A program made the position numbers and the translations under genes. Below the pieces are notes generated by a model, which had not been told where the DNA came from, searched no databases, and saw only the letters and a list, made by a program, of their open reading frames with translations. A DNA stretch of 64,000 nucleotides from Mactra quadrangularis (Eukaryota; Mollusca; Bivalvia; Venerida; Mactridae): the NCBI GenBank assembly GCA_025267735.1, contig CM046311.1, forward strand, positions 24,655,020-24,719,019. Reading direction: 5' to 3'. Within the stretch, counting starts at the first letter, position 1, and every line of letters begins with the position of its first letter. Positions 50,301-63,300 of this stretch are shown piece by piece.

Positions 50301-51696
50301 AATTTATATTCTAAACATTTATGTCCGATCGACAATGGAAATGTATACTGTCGTTTGTTTGACATGGTTGACATGCTCATTTATTGATGCAAGCCCGGTT
50401 TTGTCGTGCATATGTTGAAAAACGGTAATGGGCACGTGTTTCTCGTGCAAATATTTCACGTGGTCTGTTTTGGTGAAAATCATTAGTGTGTTGATATGCA
50501 CACCGAAAAATTAAGAAATGGCTCGCCACAAGAACGAGAAACTACCATATGTCTTTTGCAAGGCGGTGTGTCACCTGCAGATTTAAGTTTTCTAATAGCT
50601 ATTGTTATCTTTTAATTAAAGCAATAAGAAATCTTCCTATTTCCACTAGTTAATGCATGTACGACAAAACCGGGTTAGCATCGTTAAAGAAGCCTACACG
50701 CTATGCAAGCAGACGGCAGTATGGTCCTATACTGTACACATTTCCATTATAGATCGGACATAAATATTGAAAAAAATAAAAATTTCCTACTACATGTATA
50801 TGGAAATTGGGGGTACTTGAGAGGTTTCTTGAAGTATAAAAAAATCATTGTAATTTTCTATAATTCATTGCATTTTTAGTAATAAATGGACTATATTCCA
50901 TATATAATTATATGAAGTGTGTAGGAAACCATTTTCATAATAGGCTAAGGACCCAAGGCAAATATTTAAAGTCGGTGGGAGTGTGGCCGGTCCGCAGTAC
51001 GCACCGAAATTATTTTATCCCCATTCGAAAAACTCGGATATGATCGCCAGCAAAAAAGTTCGTTTTGATAAACTCAAGAGCGCTCGAATAGAAAAAGTAT
51101 CTGATAAAATCAATCCGTTCGGTACTGATTATAACGGAATTTGTTTGTTTTCGTACCATGGAACTTTCGACCTAAACTAGGGCCCATTAATTTAAGCAAT
51201 GGTCTTACGGGCATTTTCATGTCGTTTGTAATTGTGAAACTATTTAAGTGATAATTATATGAACAAGGTATCGACTTGTGTATTGTAAAGACACTTGTGG
51301 ATATATAATTATATAGTTTAGATAAAAATATGTGTATTTAATAGAACTGTATATTGAATTATTTTAGAAATGCATATTGTATAGAATTGAATAAAATAAT
51401 TGAAATAACTGTATTGTCTGTATGGAAATGCAGTATGCATATCGAATTGTATATTACAAGTTCTTTAAACTTTATATTGTTTAGAACTGCATATACATTT
51501 GTATTCTTCCGTTATAGAATTGTCATAAAACGTATATTTGGTAGAGTTATACACTGTATGTTGAATTGTGTATTTATAAAACAATTTAATTGCATAAACG
51601 TCATATTAAGACGTCAGGTCTATGAAATCATTTTTATTCACTCTCCAAGTTCGCCTTGTTTTGAACAGTGACATATACAGGCAACGTATTTACTTC
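47378..51696 (+). repeat. Macrosatellite unit 11 (short type, 4,319 bp)
   Basis: Palindrome 48643-51595, MITE 48749-49112, left-arm frame 49169-49453. Extra G near 50811, shared with unit 12. Private changes include GATTATAAAACTG near 47663, GGTCGAAGATTCC near 49197 (a Thr-to-Ile change in the 94-codon frame) and CTTCCGTTATAG near 51508. Confidence 0.95.
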
Positions 51697-54600
51697 ATAT
51701 TTACTTTTAATTAATTGTTTTTGTCTTACTTTTGTTACATAATTGTTACATCAGTATCAAAATATTAGTATGGTCAATGATATAATGGTCTTGTGTTAAG
51801 TATCCAACTTAATTTTGAATAACACTTAGAGTAGTTTTTGGTATGAAAAATTCAGTGGATATATTACACAATGAAAAACTACTCTACCATTGGTAGTACG
51901 CACAAAGTATACTTAATGATTCCTTTCGTCTGTCTATGTATTTGAATTCAAATTTATACCCATCCATGCTGTGCCAGGCTGATTATGAAACTGAGTTGCA
52001 ATTACATAGATTCAATCTTGTCCTGACGTCACCTTATCTCGTTGATGTCACATTTATGTGTGTCAGTGCAAACGTGTATTGCACTCTTGTGTACATATTT
52101 TATGATCTGAGATTTGGCGTGATAATATATTGATAATTTCTGCGAATGTCTATGTAAAAATAAAATGCAATTAAAAAGTTAAAATTTAATTTTTGCTTTT
52201 CACTTGAACACGGTACGAACGAATATACAAGTGTAAAAGTGGTTGCGCCTTGTATTAATTAAACATTAAACTGAGGCCTTTAATGCAATTACTCATGGGT
52301 CAAATGCCTATTTTGTATAAAAAATGACTAACAAACATTCTTGTAAATTATGATCATCATGTGACGTAAGGAAAGAAAGTTATGGAAAAAGTACACGATT
52401 TACTGGGACAGCCCTCGTATAATTGTTTATTTTACTAACGTTGAGACTTGTGTATAGAGTAGTCATTTGTATATAGAATTGTATATTAACTTAACTCTAT
52501 ATATAATGCTACTTGTTAATAAAATTGTATTTTGTTATAGGTTTTATAAATGAAGTATCATTGATTATGTATAATTTTCTTTTATACATGAAAGTGTATA
52601 TTAAATAGAATTAAACATGATATGTAAAATTGCGTTTCTACATGAATTTTGTATATTAGATGTAGACCTTTGTTTTTATATAGAATTACAAATCATGTGT
52701 ATTATATTGTATATAAAATTGTGTAGTGCGCATATAAATGATTAGGCCATGCCATTTCAGAATTTTGTTAATCGCCCGCGTGCGCATAGGTTTTAGAGTC
52801 CTTAAGTAAAAAAACAAAGTTGTTGGTGATTTTTTCTTAGATAATTTCGTTGTTCCGGGATTCGATAATGAAGAAATTAGGGTACATAGGAGTTTCGTTA
52901 AGTATTTACAAATTACTACTCTATACATTAGTGACAACGTTAGTAAAATAAACAATTATATATGCAATAAGAAATTTTATATAAAGACACAATTGAACAT
53001 AAATTGTACAACTCTATCAAATATACTTTTTAACGTACAATATACATTTATATACAGAATGTACAATGAGGGACTTTAGTCAGTTATCTTTCCCTGATAA
53101 AATCTGAAGCAATCCAATTGGTAAGTAGGTCCTTACAATTGGAACCCTCGGATTTTATCCTTGAATTCCTATGTAAGGATAACAAAATATTTCATCCAAT
53201 ATCTTTCATGTAAATGAAGAAATTAACAGAAGTGATGAAATTTAAATAGTTCTTTGCCTTAAAAATACTTATTTTGAATTTCAAACAAATTCAATGATTT
53301 ACAAAAAAGTTATTAAAGATTTATTTTGGCAAACTGACATTGAAAAGTAAGGGTAAAATCCAAGTAATCCAACTAATTGGACCTACCCATTTGAAGTGTA
53401 TACAAGGGGAAATAACTGACTAAAGTCCCTTATTCTATAACGATAGAATACAAAATGTATTTGCAGTTCTAAACAATATAATATTGCTTAAATTAATGGG
53501 CCCAAGTTTAGGTCGAAGGTTCCATGGTACGAAAACAAACAAGTTCCGTTATAATCAGTACCGAACGGATTGATTTTATCAGATACTTTTTCTATTCGAG
53601 CGCTCTTGTGTTTATCAAAACGAACTTTTTTGCTGGCGATCATATCCGAGTTTTTCGAATGGGGATAAAATAATTTCGGTGCGTACTGCGGACCGGCCAC
53701 ACTCCCACCGACTTTAAACATTTGCCTTGGGTCTCTGGCCGATTGATTAAAAAAGTATTCTACATACTTCATATAAGTATAAATGGAATATAGTCTATTT
53801 AATACTTATAAATTCAATGAATTACAGAAAATTACAGCGCATTTTTTACACCAAGAAACTTCTCAAGTACCCCAATTTCCATATTGTAGGAAATTTTTAA
53901 TTTTTTCAATATTTATGTCCGATGGATAATGGAAATGTGTACAGTATAGGACCATACGTCCGTCTGCTTGCATAGCTTTTATGCTTCTTTATCGATGCAA
54001 ACCCGGTTTTGTCGTGCATGCATTAACTAGTGGAAATGTGAAGATGTCTTACTGCTTTGATTGAAAGAAAACAATAGCTTTTATAAACCTTTTCTCTGCA
54101 GATGACACACCGACTTGCAAAAGACATATGGCAATTTCTCGTTCTTGTGACGAGCCATTTCTTAATTTTTCGGTGTGCATATCAACACACTAATGATTTT
54201 CACCAAAACAGACCACGTTGGATATTTGCACGAGAAACACGTGCCCATTACCGTTTTTCAACATATGCACGACAAAACCGGGCTTGCATCAATAAATGAT
54301 TTATAGCAAAAACAGACCACGTGGGATATTTGCACGAGAAACACGTGCCCATTACCGTTTTTCAACATATGCACGACAAAACCGGGCTTGCATCAATAAA
54401 TGATTTATAGCAAAAACAGACCACGTGGGATATTTGCACGAGAAACACTTGCACATTTCCGTTAATCAACATATGCACGACAAAACCGGATTTGCATCAA
54501 TAAATGAGTATAAAAACCATGCAAACAAACGACAGTATGGCCCTATATACATTTCCATTATCGATTATACCATTATACTTAACGAAACTCCTAACTACTC

Positions 54601-56015
54601 CGATTTCAGTATTGCTGGAAATTTATATTCTAAACATTTATGTCCGATCGACAATGGAAATGTATACTGTCGTTTGTTTGACATGGTTGACATGCTCATT
54701 TATTGATGCAAGCCCGGTTTTGTCGTGCATATGTTGAAAAACGGTAATGGGCACGTGTTTCTCGTGCAAATATTTCACGTGGTCTGTTTTGGTGAAAATC
54801 ATTAGTGTGTTGATATGCACACCAAAAAATTAAGAAATGGCTCGCCACAAGAACGAGAAACTACCATATGTCTTTTGCAAGGCGGTGTGTCACCTGCAGA
54901 TTTAAGTTTTCTAATAGCTATTGTTATCTTTTAATTAAAGCAATAAGAAATCTTCCTATTTCCACTAGTTAATGCATGTACGACAAAACCGGGTTAGCAT
55001 CGTTAAAGAAGCCTACACGCTATGCAAGCAGACGGCAGTATGGTCCTATACTGTACACATTTCCATTATAGATCGGACATAAATATTGAAAAAAATAAAA
55101 ATTTCCTACTACATGTATATGGAAATTGGGGGTACTTGAGAGGTTTCTTGAAGTATAAAAAAATCATTGTAATTTTCTATAATTCATTGCATTTTTAGTA
55201 ATAAATGGACTATATTCCATATATAATTATATGAAGTGTGTAGGAAACCATTTTCATAATAGGCTAAGGACCCAAGGCAAATATTTAAAGTCGGTGGGAG
55301 TGTGGCCGGTCCGCAGTACGCACCGAAATTATTTTATCCCCATTCGAAAAACTCGGATATGATCGCCAGCAAAAAAGTTCGTTTTGATAAACTCAAGAGC
55401 GCTCGAATAGAAAAAGTATCTGATAAAATCAATCCGTTCGGTACTGATTATAACGGAATTTGTTTGTTTTCGTACCATGGAACTTTCGACCTAAACTAGG
55501 GCCCGTTAATTTAAGCAATGGTCTTACGGGCATTTTCATGTCGTTTGTAATTGTGAAACTATTTAAGTGATAATTATATGAACAAGGTATCGACTTGTGT
55601 ATTGTAAAGACACTTGTGGATATATAATTATATAGTTTAGATAAAAATATGTGTATTTAATAGAACTGTATATTGAATTATTTTAGAAATGCATATTGTA
55701 TAGAATTGAATAAAATAATTGAAATAACTGTATTGTCTGTATGGAAATGCAGTATGCATATCGAATTGTATATTACAAGTTCTTTAAACTTTATATTGTT
55801 TAGAACTGCATATACATTTGTATTCTTTCGTTATAGAATTGTCATAAAACGTATATTTGGTAGAGTTATACACTGTATGTTGAATTGTGTATTTATAAAA
55901 CAATTTAATTGCATAAACGTCATATTAAGACGTCAGGTCTATGAAATCATTTTTATTCACTCTCCAAGTTCGCCTTGTTTTGAACAGTGACATATACAGG
56001 CAACGTATTTACTTC
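51697..56015 (+). repeat. Macrosatellite unit 12 (short type, 4,319 bp)
   Basis: Palindrome 52962-55914, MITE 53068-53431, left-arm frame 53488-53772. Extra G near 55131, shared with unit 11. Private changes include AAATTGTACAAC near 53001, CACCAAAAAATT near 54822 and GGGCCCGTTAAT near 55500. Confidence 0.95.
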
Positions 56016-59000
56016 ATATTTACTTTTAATTAATTGTTTTTGTCTTACTTTTGTTACATAATTGTTACATCAGTATCAAAATATTAGTATGGTCAATGAT
56101 ATAATGGTCTTGTGTTAAGTATCCAACTTAATTTTGAATAACACTTAGAGTAGTTTTTGGTATGAAAAATTCAGTGGATATATTACACAATGAAAAACTA
56201 CTCTACCATTGGTAGTACGCACAAAGTATACTTAATGATTCCTTTCGTCTGTCTATGTATTTGAATTCAAATTTATACCCATCCATGCTGTGCCAGGCTG
56301 ATTATGAAACTGAGTTGCAATTACATAGATTCAATCTTGTCCTGACGTCACCTTATCTCGTTGATGTCACATTTATGTGTGTCAGTGCAAACGTGTATTG
56401 CACTCTTGTGTACATATTTTATGATCTGAGATTTGGCGTGATAATATATTGATAATTTCTGCGAATGTCTATGTAAAAATAAAATGCAATTAAAAAGTTA
56501 AAATTTAATTTTTGCTTTTCACTTGAACACGGTACGAACGAATATACAAGTGTAAAAGTGGTTGCGCCTTGTATTAATTAAACATTAAACTGAGGCCTTT
56601 AATGCAATTACTCATGGGTCAAATGCCTATTTTGTATAAAAAATGACTAACAAACATTCTTGTAAATTATGATCATCATGTGACGTAAGGAAAGAAAGTT
56701 ATGGAAAAAGTACACGATTTACTGGGACAGCCCTCGTATAATTGTTTATTTTACTAACGTTGAGACTTGTGTATAGAGTAGTCATTTTGTATATAGAATT
56801 GTATATTAACTTAACTCTATATATAATGCTACTTGTTAATAAAATTGTATTTTGTTATAGGTTTTATAAATGAAGTATCATTGATTATGTATAATTTTCT
56901 TTTATACATGAAAGTGTATTTTAAATAGAATTAAACATGATATGTAAAATTGCGTTTCTACATGAATTTTGTATATTAGATGTAGACCTTTGTTTTTATA
57001 TAGAATTACAAATCATGTGTATTATATTGTATATAAAATTGTGTAGTGCGCATATAAATGATTAGGCCATGCCATTTCAGAATTTTGTTAATCGCCCGCG
57101 TGCGCATAGGTTTTAGAGTCCTTAAGTAAAAAAACAAAGTTGTTGGTGATTTTTTCTTAGATAATTTCGTTGTTCCGGGATTCGATAATGAAGAAATTAG
57201 GGTACATAGGAGTTTCGTTAAGTATTTACAAATTACTACTCTATACATTAGTGACAACGTTAGTAAAATAAACAATTATATATGCAATAAGAAATTTTAT
57301 ATAAAGACACAATTGAACATAAAGTGTACAACTCTATCAAATATACTTTTTAACGTACAATATACATTTATATACAGAATGTACAATGAGGGACTTTAGT
57401 CAGTTATCTTTCCCTGATAAAATCTGAAGCAATCCAATTGGTAAGTAGGTCCTTACAATTGGAACCCTCGGATTTTATCCTTGAATTCCTATGTAAGGAT
57501 AACAAAATATTTCATCCAATATCTTTCATGTAAATGAAGAAATTAACAGAAGTGATGAAATTTAAATAGTTCTTTGCCTTAAAAATACTTATTTTGAATT
57601 TCAAACAAATTCAATGATTTACAAAAAAGTTATTAAAGATTTATTTTGGCAAACTGACATTGAAAAGTAAGGGTAAAATCCAAGTAATCCAACTAATTGG
57701 ACCTACCCATTTGAAGTGTATACAAGGGGAAATAACTGACTAAAGTCCCTTATTCTATAACGATAGAATACAAAATGTATTTGCAGTTCTAAACAATATA
57801 ATATTGCTTAAATTAATGGGCCCAAGTTTAGGTCGAAGGTTCCATGGTACGAAAACAAACAAGTTCCGTTATAATCAGTACCGAACGGATTGATTTTATC
57901 AGATACTTTTTCTATTCGAGCGCTCTTGTGTTTATCAAAACGAACGAACTTTTTTGCTGGCGATCATATCCGAGTTTTTCGAATGGGGATAAAATAATTT
58001 CGGTGCGTACTGCGGACCGGCCACACTCCCACCGACTTTAAACATTTGCCTTGGGTCTCTGGTCGATTGATTAAAAAAGTATTCTACATACTTCATATAA
58101 GTATAAATGGAATATAGTCTATTTAATACTTATAAATTCAATGAATTACAGAAAATTACAGCGCATTTTTTACACCAAGAAACTTCTCAAGTACCCCAAT
58201 TTCCATATTGTAGGAAATTTTTAATTTTTTCAATATTTATGTCCGATGGATAATGGAAATGTGTACAGTATAGGACCATACGTCCGTCTGCTTGCATAGC
58301 TTTTATGCTTCTTTATCGATGCAAACCCGGTTTTGTCGTGCATGCATTAACTAGTGGAAATGTGAAGATGTCTTACTGCTTTGATTGAAAGAAAACAATA
58401 GCTTTTATAAACCTTTTCTCTGCAGATGACACACCGACTTGCAAAAGACATATGGCAATTTCTCGTTCTTGTGACGAGCCATTTCTTAATTTTTCGGTGT
58501 GCATATCAACACACTAATGATTTTCACCAAAACAGACCACGTTGGATATTTGCACGAGAAACACGTGCCCATTACCGTTTTTCAACATATGCACGACAAA
58601 ACCGGGCTTGCATCAATAAATGATTTATAGCAAAAACAGACCACGTGGGATATTTGCACGAGAAACACGTGCCCATTACCGTTTTTCAACATATGCACGA
58701 CAAAACCGGGCTTGCATCAATAAATGATTTATAGCAAAAACAGACCACGTGGGATATTTGCACGAGAAACACTTGCACATTTCCGTTAATCAACATATGC
58801 ACGACAAAACCGGATTTGCATCAATAAATGAGTACAAAAACCATGCAAACAAACGACAGTATGGCCCTATATACATTTCCATTATCGATTATACCATTAT
58901 ACTTAACGAAACTCCTAACTACTCCGATTTCAGTATTGCTGGAAATTTATATTCTAAACATTTATGTCCGATCGACAATGGAAATGTATACTGTCGTTTG

Positions 59001-60338
59001 TTTGACATGGTTGACATGCTCATTTATTGATGCAAGCCCGGTTTTGTCGTGCATATGTTGAAAAACGGTAATGGGCACGTGTTTCTCGTGCAAATATTTC
59101 ACGTGGTCTGTTTTGGTGAAAATCATTAGTGTGTTGATATGCACACCGAAAAATTAAGAAATGGCTCGCCACAAGAACGAGAAACTACCATATGTCTTTT
59201 GCAAGGCGGTGTGTCACCTGCAGATTTAAGTTTTCTAATAGCTATTGTTATCTTTTAATTAAAGCAATAAGAAATCTTCCTATTTCCACTAGTTAATGCA
59301 TGTACGACAAAACCGGGTTAGCATCGTTAAAGAAGCCTACACGCTATGCAAGCAGACGGCAGTATGGTCCTATACTGTACACATTTCCATTATAGATCGG
59401 ACATAAATATTGAAAAAAATAAAAATTTCCTACTACATGTATATGGAAATTGGGGTACTTGAGAGGTTTCTTGAAGTATAAAAAAATCATTGTAATTTTC
59501 TATAATTCATTGCATTTTTAGTAATAAATGGACTATATTCCATATATAATTATATGAAGTGTGTAGGAAACCATTTTCATAATAGGCTAAGGACCCAAGG
59601 CAAATATTTAAAGTCGGTGGGAGTGTGGCCGGTCCGCAGTACGCACCGAAATTATTTTATCCCCATTCGAAAAACTCGGATATGATCGCCAGCAAAAAAG
59701 TTCGTTTTGATAAACTCAAGAGCGCTCGAATAGAAAAAGTATCTGATAAAATCAATCCGTTCGGTACTGATTATAACGGAATTTGTTTGTTTTCGTACCA
59801 TGGAACTTTCGACCTAAACTAGGGCCCATTAATTTAAGCAATGGTCTTACGGGCATTTTCATGTCGTTTGTAATTGTGAAACTATTTAAGTGATAATTAT
59901 ATGAACAAGGTATCGACTTGTGTATTGTAAAGACACTTGTGGATATATAATTATATAGTTTAGATAAAAATATGTGTATTTAATAGAACTGTATATTGAA
60001 TTATTTTAGAAATGCATATTGTATAGAATTGAATAAAATAATTGAAATAACTGTATTGTCTGTATGGAAATGCAGTATGCATATCGAATTGTATATTACA
60101 AGTTCTTTAAACTTTATATTGTTTAGAACTGCATATACATTTGTATTCTTTCGTTATAGAATTGTCATAAAACGTATATTTGGTAGAGTTATACACTGTA
60201 TGTTGAATTGTGTATTTATAAAACAATTTAATTGCATAAACGTCATATTAAGACGTCAGGTCTATGAAATCATTTTTATTCACTCTCCAAGTTCGCCTTG
60301 TTTTGAACAGTGACATATACAGGCAACGTATTTACTTC
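56016..60338 (+). repeat. Macrosatellite unit 13 (short type, 4,323 bp)
   Basis: Five extra bases relative to the 4,318-bp form: one T near 56788 and a 4-bp duplication (CGAACGAACT) at 57941-57950 inside the left-arm frame. Palindrome 57282-60237, MITE 57388-57751. Private substitutions include CTCTGGTCGATT near 58057 and GAGTACAAAAACC near 58830. Confidence 0.95.
57808..58096 (-). pseudogene. Frameshifted copy of the 94-codon frame in unit 13
   Basis: A 4-bp duplication (CGAACGAACT at 57941-57950) makes the interval 289 bp and breaks the frame at about mid-length. The right-arm copy of the same unit is unaffected. Confidence 0.6.
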
Positions 60339-63300
60339 ATATTTACTTTTAATTAATTGTTTTTGTCTTACTTTTGTTACATAATTGTTACATCAGTATC
60401 AAAATATTAGTATGGTCAATGATATAATGGTCTTGTGTTAAGTATCCAACTTAATTTTGAATAACACTTAGAGTAGTTTTTGGTACGAAAAATTCAGTGG
60501 ATATATTACACAATGAAAAACTACTCTACCATTGGTAGTACGCACAAAGTATACTTAATGATTCCTTTCGTCTGTCTATGTATTTGAATTCAAATTTATA
60601 CCCATCCATGCTGTGCCAGGCTGATTATGAAACTGAGTTGCAATTACATAGATTCAATCTTGTCCTGACGTCACCTTATCTCGTTGATGTCACATTTATG
60701 TGTGTCAGTGCAAACGTGTATTGCACTCTTGTGTACATATTTTATGATCTGAGATTTGGCGTGATAATATATTGATAATTTCTGCGAATGTCTATGTAAA
60801 AATAAAATGCAATTAAAAAGTTAAAATTTAATTTTTGCTTTTCACTTGAACACGGTACGAACGAATATACAAGTGTAAAAGTGGTTGCGCCTTGTATTAA
60901 TTAAACATTAAACTGAGGCCTTTAATGCAATTACTCATGGGTCAAATGCCTATTTTGTATAAAAAATGACTAACAAACATTCTTGTAAATTATGATCATC
61001 ATGTGACGTAAGGAAAGAAAGTTATGGAAAAAGTACACGATTTACTGGGACACCCATCGTATAATTGTTTATTTTACTAACGTTGAGACTTGTGTATAGA
61101 GTAGTCATTTGTATATAGAATTGTATATTAACTTAACTCTATATATAATGCTACTTGTTAATAAAATTGTATTTTGTTATAGGTTTTATAAATGAAGTAT
61201 CATTGATTATGTATAATTTTCTTTTATACATGAAAGTGTATATTAAATAGAATTAAACATGATATGTAAAATTGCGTTTCTACATGAATTTTGTATATTA
61301 GATGTAGACCTTTGTTTTTATATAGAATTACAAATCATGTGTATTATATTGTATATAAAATTGTGTAGTGCGCATATAAATGATTAGGCCATGCCATTTC
61401 AGAATTTTGTTAATCGCCCGCGTGCGCATAGGTTTTAGAGTCCTTAAGTAAAAAAACAAAGTTGTTGGTGATTTTTTCTTAGATAATTTCGTTGTTCCGG
61501 GATTCGATAATGAAGAAATTAGGGTACATAGGAGTTTCGTTAAGTATTTACAAATTACTACTCTATACATTAGTGACAACGTTAGTAAAATAAACAATTA
61601 TATATGCAATAAGAAATTTTATATAAAGACACAATTGAACATAAAGTGTACAACTCTATCAAATATACTTTTTAACGTACAATATACATTTATATACAGA
61701 ATGTACAATGAGGGACTTTAGTCAGTTATCTTTCCCTGATAAAATCTGAAGCAATCCAATTGGTAAGTAGGTCCTTACAATTGGAACCCTCGGATTTTAT
61801 CCTTGAATTCCTATGTAAGGATAACAAAATATTTCATCCAATATCTTTCATGTAAATGAAGAAATTAACAGAAGTGATGAAATTTAAATAGTTCTTTGCC
61901 TTAAAAATACTATTTTGAATTTCAAACAAATTCAATGATTTACAAAAAAGTTATTAAAGATTTATTTTGGCAAACTGACATTGAAAAGTAAGGGTAAAAT
62001 CCAAGTAATCCAACTAATTGGACCTACCCATTTGAAGTGTATACAAGGGGAAATAACTGACTAAAGTCCCTTATTCTATAACGATAGAATACAAAATGTA
62101 TTTGCAGTTCTAAACAATATAATATTGCTTAAATTAATGGGCCCAAGTTTAGGTCGAAGGTTCCATGGTACGAAAACAAACAAGTTCCGTTATAATCAGT
62201 ACCGAACGGATTGATTTTATCAGATACTTTTCTATTCGAGCGCTCTTGTGTTTATCAAAACGAACTTTTTTGCTGGCGATCATATCCGAGTTTTTCGAAT
62301 GGGGATAAAATAATTTTGGTGCGTACTGCGGACCGGCCACACTCCCACCGACTTTAAACATTTGCCTTGGGTCTCTGGCCGATTGATTAAAAAAGTATTC
62401 TACATACTTCATATAAGTATAAATGGAATATAGTCTATTTAATACTTATAAATTCAATGAATTACAGAAAATTACAGCGCATTTTTTACACCAAGAAACT
62501 TCTCAAGTACCCCAATTTCCATATTGTAGGAAATTTTTAATTTTTTCAATATTTATGTCCGATGGATAATGGAAATGTGTACAGTATAGGACCATACGTC
62601 CGTCTGCTTGCATAGCTTTTATGCTTCTTTATCGATGCAAACCCGGTTTTGTCGTGCATGCATTAACTAGTGGAAATGTGAAGATGTCTTACTGCTTTGA
62701 TTGAAAGAAAACAATAGCTTTTATAAACCTTTTCTCTGCAGATGACACACCGACTTGCAAAAGACATATGGCAATTTCTCGTTCTTGTGACGAGCCATTT
62801 CTTAATTTTTCGGTGTGCATATCAACACACTAATGATTTTCACCAAAACAGACCACGTTGGATATTTGCACGAGAAACACGTGCCCATTACCGTTTTTCA
62901 ACATATGCACGACAAAACCGGGCTTGCATCAATAAATGATTTATAGCAAAAACAGACCACGTGGGATATTTGCACGAGAAACACGTGCCCATTACCGTTT
63001 TTCAACATATGCACGACAAAACCGGGCTTGCATCAATAAATGATTTATAGCAAAAACAGACCACGTGGGATATTTGCACGAGAAACACTTGCACATTTCC
63101 GTTAATCAACATATGCACGACAAAACCGGATTTGCATCAATAAATGAGTATAAAAACCATGCAAACAAACGACAGTATGGCCCTATATACATTTCCATTA
63201 TCGATTATACCATTATACTTAACGAAACTCCTAACTACTCCGATTTCAGTATTGCTGGAAATTTATATTCTAAACATTTATGTCCGATCGACAATGGAAA

